DNA from: Pseudomonadota bacterium
GTDB taxonomy: Bacteria; Pseudomonadota; Gammaproteobacteria; Eutrophobiales; Eutrophobiaceae
Direction: 5' to 3'
Length of the DNA: 64,000 nucleotides
Assembly: GCA_013112535.1 (NCBI GenBank)
Contig: JABFGI010000008.1
Location: 1 to 64,000, forward strand
Positions 41,718 to 52,000 of this stretch are shown piece after piece. Numbering within the stretch: the stretch's first letter is position 1; every line of letters begins with the position of its first letter. The notes beneath the pieces were generated by a model. It was not told where the DNA came from. It was given only the letters and a program-made list of their open reading frames with translations, and searched no databases. Both the position numbers and the translations under genes were made by a program.

Positions 41718-41893
41718 TTGCAACGAGCGGAATGGTTGCAACACTTTTTCGGAAACGTTGCAACGAATTACCGGAACGCTTGCAACTTTTGAGTGGAATA
41801 TGCAGGTGCATATTCCACTAAAAAGTTTCAACGGTTCCGGTGATCTGTTTCAACCGTTCCGAAAAACCGTTTCAAACATTCCGCTCGTTTCAA
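41718..41893. repeat. 176-base near-perfect palindrome with internal repeats
   Basis: The two 88-base arms mirror each other around 41805/41806. The inner 13 pairs are exact (AGTGGAATATGCA at 41792-41804; complement at 41807-41819), leaving a two-base centre. The left arm holds three short repeats of GGAA-N3-TTGCAAC type, about 24 bases apart, and the right arm holds the matching TTTCAAC forms. The whole would fold into a very long hairpin or cruciform. It lies between the two inverted-repeat copies. Not coding. Confidence 0.9.
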
Positions 41894-41896
41894 CCT

Positions 41897-41962
41897 AAAT
41901 CGTAGACAATAAAAAAGCCCCTTGAGGGGCTTCTTATAAAAGGGCTCTGACCCCTTTAATTT
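41897..41962 (-). repeat. right copy of the inverted repeat, containing a perfect terminator
   Basis: Mirror of 41340-41411. The stem AAGCCCC (41915-41921), loop TTGA, GGGGCTT (41926-41932) is a perfect seven-pair hairpin, and the minus strand then runs TTTTTT. It terminates the minus-strand immunity/Rhs transcript. Starts immediately at the candidate immunity gene's stop. Confidence 0.75.
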
Positions 41963-42381
41963 CAATTATCATCTATATTATTAGGAAAAATACCTATAAG
42001 AATACTTATCCCAGAAGATATTGAAAATATAGTAAATAGATATTGATTAAAGTTAGAAATTATTGTGCCTATAAGGGATCCGAATCCTGCAAATAAAAAA
42101 CAATAAGCAACTATATGAAAAAAATGTAGAGAACCATTACTTATAAAATTACTTTTCCAATTTGGAAAAATTAAGACACCTCCGTAATTGATCTCTCTAT
42201 ATTTCACAAACTTAATGAATGGTATTAAAAATAAAATTGGCAAAATAACAACAACTACGTAATCAACATTAACACCAAAACCTAAATCAATTTCTTCTAC
42301 TGAAAGTCCTATACTAATACCCCCATAAAAAAAAGAGGCGATAAGTAATAGTCGGATAAAAAACCAAATTTTATTAATCAT
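41962..42381 (-). CDS. candidate membrane immunity protein for the second Rhs tip
   Basis: 139 residues with four predicted membrane helices ('WFFIRLLLIASFFYGGISIG', 'YVVVVILPILFLIPFIKFV', 'FFHIVAYCFLFAGFGSLIG', 'FTIFSISSGISILIGIF'). It begins 14 bases after the Rhs tip stop, the position expected of a cognate immunity gene; membrane immunity proteins commonly protect from pore-forming toxins, which would suit the Gly-rich toxin tail. Both statements are inference. Unknown family. Confidence 0.55.
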   Translation of the reverse strand: MINKIWFFIRLLLIASFFYGGISIGLSVEEIDLGFGVNVDYVVVVILPILFLIPFIKFVKYREINYGGVLIFPNWKSNFISNGSLHFFHIVAYCFLFAGFGSLIGTIISNFNQYLFTIFSISSGISILIGIFPNNIDDN

Positions 42382-42394
42382 AATTTAATAGTCA

Positions 42395-42994
42395 TTAATT
42401 ACATTCGCATGGCGTTTCTTTACAGTTTCCAATGGTTACTGTACAGCTGTCAACACCAATAGAAGCACCAATCCCTGGCCCATACCCAATTGAAAGCCCA
42501 CCTCCACCGATATTTATACTTATTCCTTTCCAAGCAAAGGCTAAATCAAGGCTAAAATATGTGACTTCTGGATCTAAATCTTTACCGCACTTTGGACCAA
42601 AGAAATTAACATTATAACTAACGTCTCCCGCAGCTAATAACCCCGGACCTCTTCTATTACATTGCATTGTATAAGCACATATTTCTCCAGTTTTACTGTT
42701 TTCAATAAAGCCAGCGGATAGAATTGCCTGTGATGAGTCTTCTCCACCTGTTATTGTAATTATTCCAATAACGCCTCCACTCAAACCGTGCCATATGTCT
42801 AAGCCCAATGGGTCAGAATATTTTAAAGGATTACCAGTAACATAAGCATATGTATTTGGCCCAGCTCTTAACCCAATCGGATCACTCGTAATGTACCTTC
42901 CCAAGCTAGGATCATAGTAACGATAGTAATTGTAATGCAGCCCTGTCTCCTCATCATAGTACTGGCCGGGGAAACGTATGCTATATAATTGGTT
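42395..42994 (-). CDS. orphan Rhs tip, 5'-truncated, with Gly-rich toxin-like tail
   Basis: The frame is open from just after a TAG at 42997 but has no good start; a TTG at 42904 would begin partway through the Rhs core. From '[20 protein letters not shown]' (42972) through '[20 protein letters not shown]' it is Rhs core; after 'DPLGL' the ~125-residue tail is unique, Gly/Ile-rich ('[18 protein letters not shown]') with paired Cys ('[16 protein letters not shown]'). The other tip (40195) shares the same 26-base opening (CCCGGCCAGTACTATGATGA region). Likely a displaced Rhs 3' cassette, inverted relative to the first. Toxin type not recognised. Confidence 0.7.
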   Translation of the reverse strand, partial: NQLYSIRFPGQYYDEETGLHYNYYRYYDPSLGRYITSDPIGLRAGPNTYAYVTGNPLKYSDPLGLDIWHGLSGGVIGIITITGGEDSSQAILSAGFIENSKTGEICAYTMQCNRRGPGLLAAGDVSYNVNFFGPKCGKDLDPEVTYFSLDLAFAWKGISINIGGGGLSIGYGPGIGASIGVDSCTVTIGNCKETPCECN

Positions 42995-43035
42995 CTACAA
43001 GTTATACTTGATGCAACATGGGATGTTTATATTTT

Positions 43036-44469
43036 TTAAAATACAGGTGAAATAATTTTCAGGTTATCCAGTTTCAAAGGCTTATCCATCTTTTCCAGAA
43101 TTTCTTCCTGTTGATATAAACGCAATATATCGTAATAGCGTCTTACTCTTCTTACAAACGCGACGGGTTCATGACCTCTGGCGTAGCCATGTTTTGTTTT
43201 TTTATGCCACTCTTTTTTACTTAGTTTCGGCAGGTGTTTTTCTACATCAACCCAACGATTAGGATCGTCACCCTGAGACTGTGTAATGATGCGCGCATCT
43301 TCTAAATGGCCCAGGCCAACGTTGTATGCAGCCAGTGTCATCCATGAACGATCAGGTTCCTGAATTTGTTCCGGTAAAGAATTTTTCAATATCCCCAGGT
43401 ATTTTGTGCCACCTATGATGCTTTGTTCGGGATCAAGACGATTAGTTACGCCAACTCGTTTAGCGGTATCTTTTGTCAACATCATTAATCCTCTGACACC
43501 GGTATGAGAACGTGCTTTGGCATTCCAATGTGATTCCTGATAACTGATGGCTGCAAGAAATCGCATATCGAAATCGTTATCGACAGCCGCTTTTTCAAAG
43601 TAAGTTCTGAACTCTGGCAACGTGGATGCTATTCTTTTCAGGTAATACTGGATATCAATATAATTAAAGACGTTAAGGTGACTAAAGTAGGCGTTGTATC
43701 GCTGTTTAAATTTCACATCTACTTTATATTGACGAATAAAATTATTCATAGAATTATAAATAGAAATATCATCACTATTATAAGTAAGCCAGTGTGATGG
43801 ATATTGTTTAGGCAAAGTAAAAGCGATTTTTATTTCTGGATATAAATAACGATAGTAAGTATAAATATCTTCGCTGATGACACTGAGTCTGAAGTTACCC
43901 AAATTAACCTGTTCAAGGACTTGTCGATTATTACCGTCAGGTAGCTCCAGCCAGAATAGGCCGGGATGATCAGGTTTAAGGCTGGATAATATTAAAGAAG
44001 GTGTGCTGCCATTGGCAACGATAACGGTGCTTGGTGTAATCTCTTCGATTGATTTTGGTAATTTGTTATCACGATGACCAATAACGTACCATTTATCATT
44101 ATTATATGCTTCGCCATACAATATATTATCATCTGGATAAACGGGTAAACTACCTGTAATACCAATATGAGCTTTACCTTGTTTTAACAGGGCGATAATC
44201 TCGCTTATTGTTTCAGCCCTGATTATTTCGAGCTCTACTCCAATTGCGTCTGCATACGCAGCGATAACTTCATAGTCATACCCTTTAATTAATGATTCAT
44301 CAGGAAAATAGAGGGGTGGCGTTGCAATCAGTGCGACACGCAAACTGCCACGGGATTGAATGCGATCTAGCTGCGATAACTTGTCTGAGCAACCGCTCAG
44401 GCTGAAAAAGAGACAAAGTAGCAGGAGCTGGCATGCTGTATGCGTCAATATATCGCTCATATGTCTCAT
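43036..44469 (-). CDS. mltF: membrane-bound lytic murein transglycosylase MltF
   Basis: 477 residues. Lipoprotein signal with Cys27 (from Met1) in 'LFFSLSGC'; a start three codons later gives Cys24. Residues ~40-270 are a periplasmic solute-binding (SBP_bac_3) domain and ~290-450 an SLT domain with the catalytic Glu in 'ISYQESHWNAKARSHTGVRG', plus 'GGTKYLGIL' and 'AAYNVGLGH'. The enzyme cleaves peptidoglycan glycan strands from the outer membrane. It follows the Rhs island and marks its boundary. Confidence 0.95.
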   Translation of the reverse strand: MRHMSDILTHTACQLLLLCLFFSLSGCSDKLSQLDRIQSRGSLRVALIATPPLYFPDESLIKGYDYEVIAAYADAIGVELEIIRAETISEIIALLKQGKAHIGITGSLPVYPDDNILYGEAYNNDKWYVIGHRDNKLPKSIEEITPSTVIVANGSTPSLILSSLKPDHPGLFWLELPDGNNRQVLEQVNLGNFRLSVISEDIYTYYRYLYPEIKIAFTLPKQYPSHWLTYNSDDISIYNSMNNFIRQYKVDVKFKQRYNAYFSHLNVFNYIDIQYYLKRIASTLPEFRTYFEKAAVDNDFDMRFLAAISYQESHWNAKARSHTGVRGLMMLTKDTAKRVGVTNRLDPEQSIIGGTKYLGILKNSLPEQIQEPDRSWMTLAAYNVGLGHLEDARIITQSQGDDPNRWVDVEKHLPKLSKKEWHKKTKHGYARGHEPVAFVRRVRRYYDILRLYQQEEILEKMDKPLKLDNLKIISPVF

Positions 44470-44572
44470 TTTGTATAATTAAAACTTAAATAGGTAAGCA
44501 TATTCACATTCTAAAGCAGTCTAGTATATGATTGGTAAATGATTTAAATAATATAAGAAAACAATAATAAAC

Positions 44573-45256
44573 GTGTTACGAATAATTCAAAAAATTACAA
44601 TTTTATTCATGTTAAGCATTTTGAATAGTCATGCAGAGACCTTGCCGGTTGAAAATTACGACGAAGTTGCCTTAAACACGTTTTGGAATGAACTCTATTC
44701 TAATGGTGGCTGGTCGCTATATTGCGGTTTTCGTTTCGATCCTGCTTCGACACTTACCGAGGGGCGTTTATTTGTTATAGAGCAAATTTATCCGGTGAGC
44801 TGGATGTTAAAGCATGTAAATTGTAACAGTCGACGTCAGTGTCGACTGGATAAAAAATCACGTTTTACTCGTATGGAAGCGGACATGCATAATTTATATC
44901 CCGTATGGCAGGAAACCAATATTTCAAGACGTGATACTTTATTTGGCATGATAGACGGTGAAAACTGGCGTTATGATAAATGCGATTTTGAACGCTATCT
45001 TGGGGTAACCGAGCCACGACCTTTAGCGCGAGGAAATATTGCTCGTTCAATTTTTTATATGCATAACGAATACGGTGTTCCTGTTGATAAGGAGATGCTG
45101 GTGCTACTAAAGAAATGGAATCGGGAAGATCCACCGAGTAAACAGGAGATTTTAAGGAATACGATTATCGAAGAATTACAGGGTAATCGAAATAAGTATA
45201 TTGATAACCCGGCTTTGGCGGAGCAGATTTCCAGTAAATGGATAGCTAACGAGTGA
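44573..45256 (+). CDS. endonuclease I (NucM/EndA) family protein with altered catalytic motif
   Basis: 227 residues. GTG start chosen because it gives a complete signal peptide ('IIQKITILFMLSILNSHA') ahead of the mature chain. The family is recognisable: 'LYCGFRF', 'CNSRRQCRLDKKSRFTRME', 'ADMHNLYPVWQET', 'CDFERYLGVTEPRPLARGN', 'IARSIFYMHNEYG' and 'LQGNRNKYIDNP'. Endonuclease I proteins cleave DNA nonspecifically in periplasm or medium. The usual 'EHV-x-P' block, whose His is the general base, here reads 'IEQIYPVSW', with Gln in place of His, so nuclease activity is doubtful. Stop abuts the convergent egtD stop. Confidence 0.8.
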   Translation: MLRIIQKITILFMLSILNSHAETLPVENYDEVALNTFWNELYSNGGWSLYCGFRFDPASTLTEGRLFVIEQIYPVSWMLKHVNCNSRRQCRLDKKSRFTRMEADMHNLYPVWQETNISRRDTLFGMIDGENWRYDKCDFERYLGVTEPRPLARGNIARSIFYMHNEYGVPVDKEMLVLLKKWNREDPPSKQEILRNTIIEELQGNRNKYIDNPALAEQISSKWIANE

Positions 45257-46264
45257 TTACTTGGAAGCGAGAACTAACGAGAAATACTGGTTGTCATCTT
45301 CATAATGATCAGTAATCGAAAAGCCAGCGTCAGTTAACATTTCTTCAATACCGGAGTAGGTATACTTCTGACTAATCTCAGTCAAGATACTTTCATCTTT
45401 ATCAAAATGAATGGTTTTCTCCAGATCATTGATTTTGACTTCCTGCTTTCTGATAGATGTTAATCGCATTTCAATCCTTTCTTTTTCTGTATTGAATGTT
45501 GCAGAATGTGTAAACGCATTGATATCAAAATTTGCATTTAATTCCCTGTTCAATACATGAAGTACATTTAAATTAAATTCAGCAGTAATGCCCTGAGCAT
45601 CATTATAGGCAGCATGTAAGACATCATTTTTCTTTACACGATCGATGCCAATTAAAAAATGGTCACCCTCACGCATTACGTCATAAAGTTCATTTATAAA
45701 CGCTAAAGCTTCATGTTGTTCAAAATTACCAATGGTACTACCCAGAAACAAATACAAATGTGAACCTTGTGTTGCAGGTAAATTTCCCAGTCCGCCGTGA
45801 TAATCGCCAAGTAAAGGTTTTAAGTCGAGCCACTGGTATTCTTTTGACAGCTTTTGTGCTGATTCAACCAATGCTTCTTCGCATACATCAAAGGGTGCAT
45901 AGGTGCAGCTATGCGAAATATGCTGGCAAGCATCAAACAATCGACGTGTTTTTACAGAATAACCACTACCGAGTTCAAGAATTTGTTCGGGACGGGTTTT
46001 ATCAATTATTTCGACAGCATATTCTGTTAACAGGGTGTTTTCGGTTCGGGTTGGATAGTATTCCGGTGTAGAGCAGATTTGGTCGAAGAGTTCGGATCCT
46101 CTTTCATCATAAAAATACTTTGGCGAAAGACTTCGAGGACGATTTAACAAGCTTTCACATACATCATCCTGCATATCCGGGACAATACGTGTTGGCATAA
46201 CCGGAATGCAGCTCGTTTCCCCAATATTCACATTTGATTCGGCGTATTTAGTTGATATTTGCAT
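45257..46264 (-). CDS. egtD: L-histidine N-alpha-methyltransferase (EgtD)
   Basis: 335 residues, the length of EgtD, which makes hercynine (trimethylhistidine) from His and S-adenosylmethionine, the first step of ergothioneine synthesis. Signature 'SLSPKYFYDERGSELFDQIC', SAM site 'ILELGSGYSVKTRRL', 'GDYHGGLGNLPA' and 'YLFLGSTIGNF'. No egtB sulfoxide synthase gene lies in the window, so the pathway would need a distant partner or the product is hercynine. Divergent from the AddB-like gene. Confidence 0.9.
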   Translation of the reverse strand: MQISTKYAESNVNIGETSCIPVMPTRIVPDMQDDVCESLLNRPRSLSPKYFYDERGSELFDQICSTPEYYPTRTENTLLTEYAVEIIDKTRPEQILELGSGYSVKTRRLFDACQHISHSCTYAPFDVCEEALVESAQKLSKEYQWLDLKPLLGDYHGGLGNLPATQGSHLYLFLGSTIGNFEQHEALAFINELYDVMREGDHFLIGIDRVKKNDVLHAAYNDAQGITAEFNLNVLHVLNRELNANFDINAFTHSATFNTEKERIEMRLTSIRKQEVKINDLEKTIHFDKDESILTEISQKYTYSGIEEMLTDAGFSITDHYEDDNQYFSLVLASK

Positions 46265-46400
46265 CAGATTCTCTGCTTGAAATTATTATTCTAAATTTCA
46301 GTCACAAGGCTAACATTGTCAGTTTATAATGCCAATGTGACCTGAGCATGAATAAGAGGTTCACATTAAACATTTTTCACAATGGTGGCTTCAAACTCGA

Positions 46401-49064
46401 ATGGATAGCAGTCTCAGCAAATTGATAGGCAATGGCGCCACGATTATTACGCCTACGCAGCGTTTAAGTCGCCACATCCGTTACCAATTTGCGACAGATC
46501 AGGTTTCTCAGGGCAAACAAGCCTGGCAGACGCCGGACTGTTTGCCCTGGACAGCCTGGTGTAAACGTAGTTTTGAATCGCTATCATTTCGTACAAAAGA
46601 TAATCGAATATTATTGAATAAGCTGCAGCAGCAATGGTTGTGGCAGGACATAATCAGCCGTTCGAAATATAGAGAACAATTATTGCAGGTGACGGCAACA
46701 GCAAAGCAGGTTGCGCAAGCCTACCAGTTAACCAGGGAATGGTGTGTTCCCATTTTTCCTGAAAAGACTTACTTATCAGAAGATGCCTATGCTTTTAAAA
46801 ACTGGGCAGATAATTATGAGAAACAAAAACAGGAAAATTACTGGCTCGATGATGCCTGCTTACCTGATTACATCACAGCGCATATCAATGAATTAAAATC
46901 ATCATTAAACGTAATTGTATTTTACGATTTTGATCAGCTTACGACACAACAACAAAATCTTAAAAGTGCGTTATTAGATGCAGACATTCAAATTGAAGAA
47001 ATTAATCCTGCCGGTAGAAACGAATCAACCCGGTTTAGTAAATACACGGATAATCAATCCGAAATACAGGCGGCGGCGTGGTGGGCAAAACAACATCTGG
47101 AAAAAGATCAAAATGTGACGATAGGTATTCTTGCACCTGATCTCAGGGCGATACGGGATAAAATAGATCATGGTTTTGCATCGGTATTAACACCACAAAA
47201 ATGGCTAACCGTTAATGAAACAATTCACAAACCTTATTCAATATCGTTGGGCAAGCCGTTATCTACTTATCCATTAACCCATACTGCGCTTAATTTGCTT
47301 TCATTGGGTAAGCGAAAAGTGTCATTAAATATTTTAAGTACCTTACTCCATTCTCCATTTATATCGGCTGCAACAGAAGAAGCGGCAATACGGGCAAAGT
47401 TTGATGCGGCACTAAGACGACTTGGTGAACAGCAACTAAGTCTGAAAAACTTATACTGGATTGCTGAAGAGCGTTGTAAGGAATATGAGCAATGTGATCA
47501 GTTTATTCAGTTAGTAAAAAAATTTGAAGTTTCTTTTTTAAGTCATGCCAAAAAGCAAAGCTTGCGACAATGGACGACAACGTTTTCAGAATGGTTAACC
47601 GGTTTTGGTTGGCCGGGCGAACGAAGTTTGAATAGTGATGAACATCAGGTTATGACAGCCTGGCAATCTGCTTTGACACAACTCGGTAGTCTGGATGGAC
47701 TAAGTAAACCAGTCAGTTTTAGTACAGCATTATTCCAGTTAAACAGATTATTAAGCGAAACACATTTTCAACCGGAAACAGCGGAAACACCCATTCAAAT
47801 ATCGGGTATAACCGGTGCGGCCGGTATGCAGTTTGATTACCTTTGGGTGATGGGAATGCAAGATGACAACTGGCCAGCATTAATGCCGGTGAATTCCTTT
47901 ATTCCGATTACATGCCAGCGAGATTTTAATATTCCAACAGTCAGTACTGATGCGCAACTTGAGTTAGCCCGCTTTATAACTGATAAATTAAAAGAATCTG
48001 CTAAAGAAGTAGTGTTTAGTTATGCCAGTAAGGAAGGTGATCGCCAGTGTCGGCCAAGCCCGGTGATAAAAGGTATTGCTGTAAAAGAGAATAACGATGA
48101 AGATTATGATGATTATAAAAATGTAATATTTGAGTCATCTGCAATAGAAAGCTTTATCGATATTAATGCCCCGGAAATACCTGTTGGCAAAACAGCAAAT
48201 GGCGGGAGTTCTTTATTTAAAGATCAATCAGGCTGTCCTTTCAAAGCGTTTGCAAGACACCGTTTGCATGCTGAAGCCTTACAGCAAGTTGATATTGGTT
48301 TAAGTGCAGCCGAACGCGGTAATTTGGTACATAAAGCCTTGCAATATTTATGGCAACGTTTGAAGTCATTAGAAAATTTAAAATATAAAACTGAACTGGA
48401 ATTGAATGAATTAATTCACTCAGTTGTTTCCGAAGCAATCAAATTGCAAGTCTCGCAACAACCGGAAACATTTGCTGATCGTTTTACTGAACTGGAACAA
48501 CAACGGCTTGAGCTTTTATTAAAACAATGGTTGTTAATTGAAAATGATCGCAGTGATTTTAAAGTGATTGCAACGGAGGACTGGAAAACGATTCTTTTTG
48601 AGGATATTGAATTACATCTACGCATTGATCGTATTGATGAATTAGCGGATGGTCGTTGTGTCATTATTGATTATAAAACCGGTCCAGTCAGTAAGAATGA
48701 TTGGGAAACGGAAAACCCCAATGATCCGCAGTTACCCTTATATGCAGTCACAAATTCGCAACAAGTTGCGGCAATTGCTTTTGCAAGTTTAAAACGTGGC
48801 AAGTTGGGATTTGTTGGGCAGACTGAGTCAGAGGATATATTGCCAAAGGTTAAACAAGATGCTGAATTGGCATGGCAGGATAAACTCGATAACTGGGAGC
48901 AAATATTAATCAAACTTGCCAACGATTTTCGGCAAGGTGTCGCAACAGTAGAGCCAACCCGAACAGCATGTCGATATTGTGATTTACACGCTTTATGTCG
49001 TATACATGAACGTATAGAGACTTTTGATGAAAGTCTGGAAGAAGAGGGATCGGTCGATGTCTAA
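46401..49064 (+). CDS. AddB-like / PD-(D/E)XK nuclease repair protein
   Basis: 887 residues. N-terminal two-thirds resemble a degenerate UvrD-like helicase ('NGATIITPTQRLSRHIRYQF', 'ISGITGAAGMQFDYLWVMGM'). The C-terminal part (~590-880) is a RecB-type nuclease with 'CVIIDYKTGP' and four Cys that could hold an Fe-S cluster: one in 'DQSGCPFKAFARHRL' and three in 'TACRYCDLHALC'. This is the 'probable DNA repair protein' family, the AddB-like partner of the AddA-like gene that follows with an eight-base overlap. Together they would process double-strand breaks in the cytoplasm. Confidence 0.88.
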   Translation: MDSSLSKLIGNGATIITPTQRLSRHIRYQFATDQVSQGKQAWQTPDCLPWTAWCKRSFESLSFRTKDNRILLNKLQQQWLWQDIISRSKYREQLLQVTATAKQVAQAYQLTREWCVPIFPEKTYLSEDAYAFKNWADNYEKQKQENYWLDDACLPDYITAHINELKSSLNVIVFYDFDQLTTQQQNLKSALLDADIQIEEINPAGRNESTRFSKYTDNQSEIQAAAWWAKQHLEKDQNVTIGILAPDLRAIRDKIDHGFASVLTPQKWLTVNETIHKPYSISLGKPLSTYPLTHTALNLLSLGKRKVSLNILSTLLHSPFISAATEEAAIRAKFDAALRRLGEQQLSLKNLYWIAEERCKEYEQCDQFIQLVKKFEVSFLSHAKKQSLRQWTTTFSEWLTGFGWPGERSLNSDEHQVMTAWQSALTQLGSLDGLSKPVSFSTALFQLNRLLSETHFQPETAETPIQISGITGAAGMQFDYLWVMGMQDDNWPALMPVNSFIPITCQRDFNIPTVSTDAQLELARFITDKLKESAKEVVFSYASKEGDRQCRPSPVIKGIAVKENNDEDYDDYKNVIFESSAIESFIDINAPEIPVGKTANGGSSLFKDQSGCPFKAFARHRLHAEALQQVDIGLSAAERGNLVHKALQYLWQRLKSLENLKYKTELELNELIHSVVSEAIKLQVSQQPETFADRFTELEQQRLELLLKQWLLIENDRSDFKVIATEDWKTILFEDIELHLRIDRIDELADGRCVIIDYKTGPVSKNDWETENPNDPQLPLYAVTNSQQVAAIAFASLKRGKLGFVGQTESEDILPKVKQDAELAWQDKLDNWEQILIKLANDFRQGVATVEPTRTACRYCDLHALCRIHERIETFDESLEEEGSVDV

Positions 49065-52000
49065 ACCTGTTGCTGATATCGAAGCCAGAACAAGAGCGCT
49101 CTCCCCAGATCAGTCTTTTATCATTCAGGCACCGGCAGGTTCCGGTAAAACCGGATTATTAATCCAACGCTATTTAAGATTGCTTGCTTTAGTTGATGCG
49201 CCGGAAGAAATTATTGCGATTACCTTTACGCGTAAGGCGGCGGCAGAAATGCAAAGCAGGATCCTGGAAGCATTAGACAACGTCTTGTTAAATAAAGAGC
49301 CAAAGACTGATCATGAAAAAGTGACTTTTGATTTAGCCGTTGCTGCATTAAAACGAGATCAGGAAAAAGGCTGGCAAATATGTGATAACCCCGGTCGGTT
49401 ACGCTTACAAACAATTGATTCGCTTTGTGCTTCTTTAACCAGGCAAATGCCGATGTTGGCCAAACTGGGAACGCAGCCGGAAACACTGGAAGACGCAGAA
49501 CCCTTATACCAGCAAGCAGCGATAAATACGTTGGCCGGACTTGAAAGTGGTGAAGGTTGGTCTGATGTGATTGCAAACCTGGTCTTTCACCTTGATAACG
49601 ATTTACCGCGGATTAAAAACCTGATCGTTGATATGTTAAGAAAACGCGATCAATGGTTACAGCATGTTGTGCTTGAACATGAACGTGATCAAATGGAACA
49701 GGCTTTGGTCAGATTGATTGAAGATCAGTTAAGCATTGTTAAAAATAAATTTCCAAACCAGTTTGAAAGTGAGCTGGTTGAATTAATACGGTTTGCCGCA
49801 AAAAATTTAAATGAATCGGATCCGGGTAACCCTGTTTCACTATGTCACTCTTTGTCATCTATTCCTGACAGTTCAGCAGAATCCTTGAGTTATTGGTGTG
49901 GAATTGGTGAGTTGTTGTTAACCAGAACCGGAACATGGCGTAAACAATTTACTGTTAAAAATGGTTTCCCCCCTGCAAGCGGTAACAAGCTTGAAGCAGA
50001 TGAACGTAATGCCAGAAAAAAACAAATACAGGGATTGTTAATAGCGTTACAAAAAATCGAAGGTTTACAACAGGCATTGGCAAAAGTCAGCAGTTTACCT
50101 CCGGCAAAATATTCGGATTCGGAATGGTTAATTGTTAATGCCTTATGTGAACTGTTAATGATTGCTGCCGCACAATTACGGTTAATTTTTGCTGAACGTA
50201 ATCAAATGGACTTTATTGGTATAGCCGCATCAGCTGTTGAAGCATTGGGAACGGATGATGCCCCGACGGAGTTGGCATTGTCCATGGATTATCATATTAA
50301 ACATTTACTGGTTGATGAGTATCAGGATATTTCTGTAAGCCAGTATCGTCTACTACAACGATTGACCCGTGAATGGTCTATGGATGATGGACGTAGCCTG
50401 TTCCTGGTAGGTGATCCGATGCAATCTATCTATCGTTTTCGTCAGGCTGAAGTCGCGCTTTTTATTAAAACGTTTCATGAAAAGTCACTAGGAAATATTC
50501 CACTGGAAGCATTGAAACTTAGTGTGAACTTCAGATCGCAGCAGAATCTGGTCGAATGGGTTAATCATAGTTTTAAATCCATCTTTCCAAAACAGGATGA
50601 TTTAATTACCAGTGCCGTTTCCTATAGCGAAGCGGTAGCGTTTGATAAGTCCGTATCAAGTAATAATGTAAAAATAGTTCCGCAATATGGACGCTCTTAT
50701 AAAAGAGAATCACAAAATCTTGTCGATATAGTTAAAGAGATAAAACAAAAAAATCAAGACGATAATATTGCCATACTGGTTCGTAGTCGATCTCATTTAG
50801 CTGAAGTTATCCCGGCATTAAGAAAAGAAAAAATTGCATTCCAGGCGATTGATATCGAAGGCCTTGGGACACAAGCTTCTATTCAGGACTTGCTTGCTTT
50901 AACTCGCGCATTTTTATATCCGGCAGATCGTGTTGCCTGGCTAGCGTGTTTACGTGCGGCCTGGTGTGGATTAAATCTCAAATCATTATTTCTGCTTTGC
51001 GACAATAACAAGGATAAAACAGTCTGGGAATGTGTTTGTGATCTTGATTTAATTAATCAACTGGAAGCAGATGAGCAGGTGAGGTTACAAAATTTTAAAG
51101 TAAAATTTGAAACAATCTCCGCGCAAAAACAACGTTTTTCACTACGAGATTCAATCGAGTCATTATGGATACAGCTTGGAGGCCCAGCTAGCTTATCGAA
51201 CAAGATAGAACTTGAAAATTGTGCTACTTATTTTTCTTTACTGGAAAATCTTGATCAGGGTGGCACGATAGAAGATTTAAAAGAACTACTCGATAATGTT
51301 AGTCAATTATATGCAGCCCCCGATTTGAAAGAAGATGGTCAATTGCAAGTGATGACCATACATAAAGCCAAAGGCCTGGAATTTGACCATGTGATTTTGC
51401 CTGGACTCGGACGCTCGCCGCGAGCTACTCAAGGCGACTTACTGGTTTGGTTATTACGACAACGGGAAAATCAAAAGGAAGATCTTGTTCTGGCGCCGAT
51501 ACGTGAAGCAGGACATTTTCAGGCACCACTTTATGATTTCATTAACAATACCGATAAAGCCAAACAAGGTTATGAAGATGCACGCTTGCTTTATGTTGCA
51601 ACAACGCGCACGAAAAAAACATTACATCTACTTGGACATGCCAGCGTTAAAGAAAAGAAAGATGAAATTTTATGTGATGCTCAAAATCGATCTTTGCTCG
51701 GGTATTTATGGCCTACGCTAAAATCGGTTTACGAACAACACATGCCGGCATCTATAGAGCAAAGCGAAGAAGAATCAGCCGTTGTCATTAATCAGGAAAC
51801 GAAACGATTAAAGAAAACCTGGCAATTACCTGAGGCACCAGCCGCGATACAATGGCATAACTCAGCTGCGGATGAAATACAGACAGAACAGGTCTTGATC
51901 GAATTTGAATGGGCAGGTGAGACAATCAAGCATATCGGATCTGTAGTGCATGGTGCAATTCAATGCATGGCAGAAGAGGGTCTGGGTAAATGGACGAGTG

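Noticed and set aside
41718-41893. CRISPR-like repeats in the GGAA-N3-TTGCAAC units
   Set aside because: Only three short units per arm, no regular spacers of constant length, and the arms mirror each other, so it is a palindrome, not an array.
46350-46370. A fourth copy of the GGTTCA operator upstream of the AddB-like gene
   Set aside because: Only the half-site GGTTCA is present (AGAGGTTCACATT) and no TGAACC half lies four bases after it.
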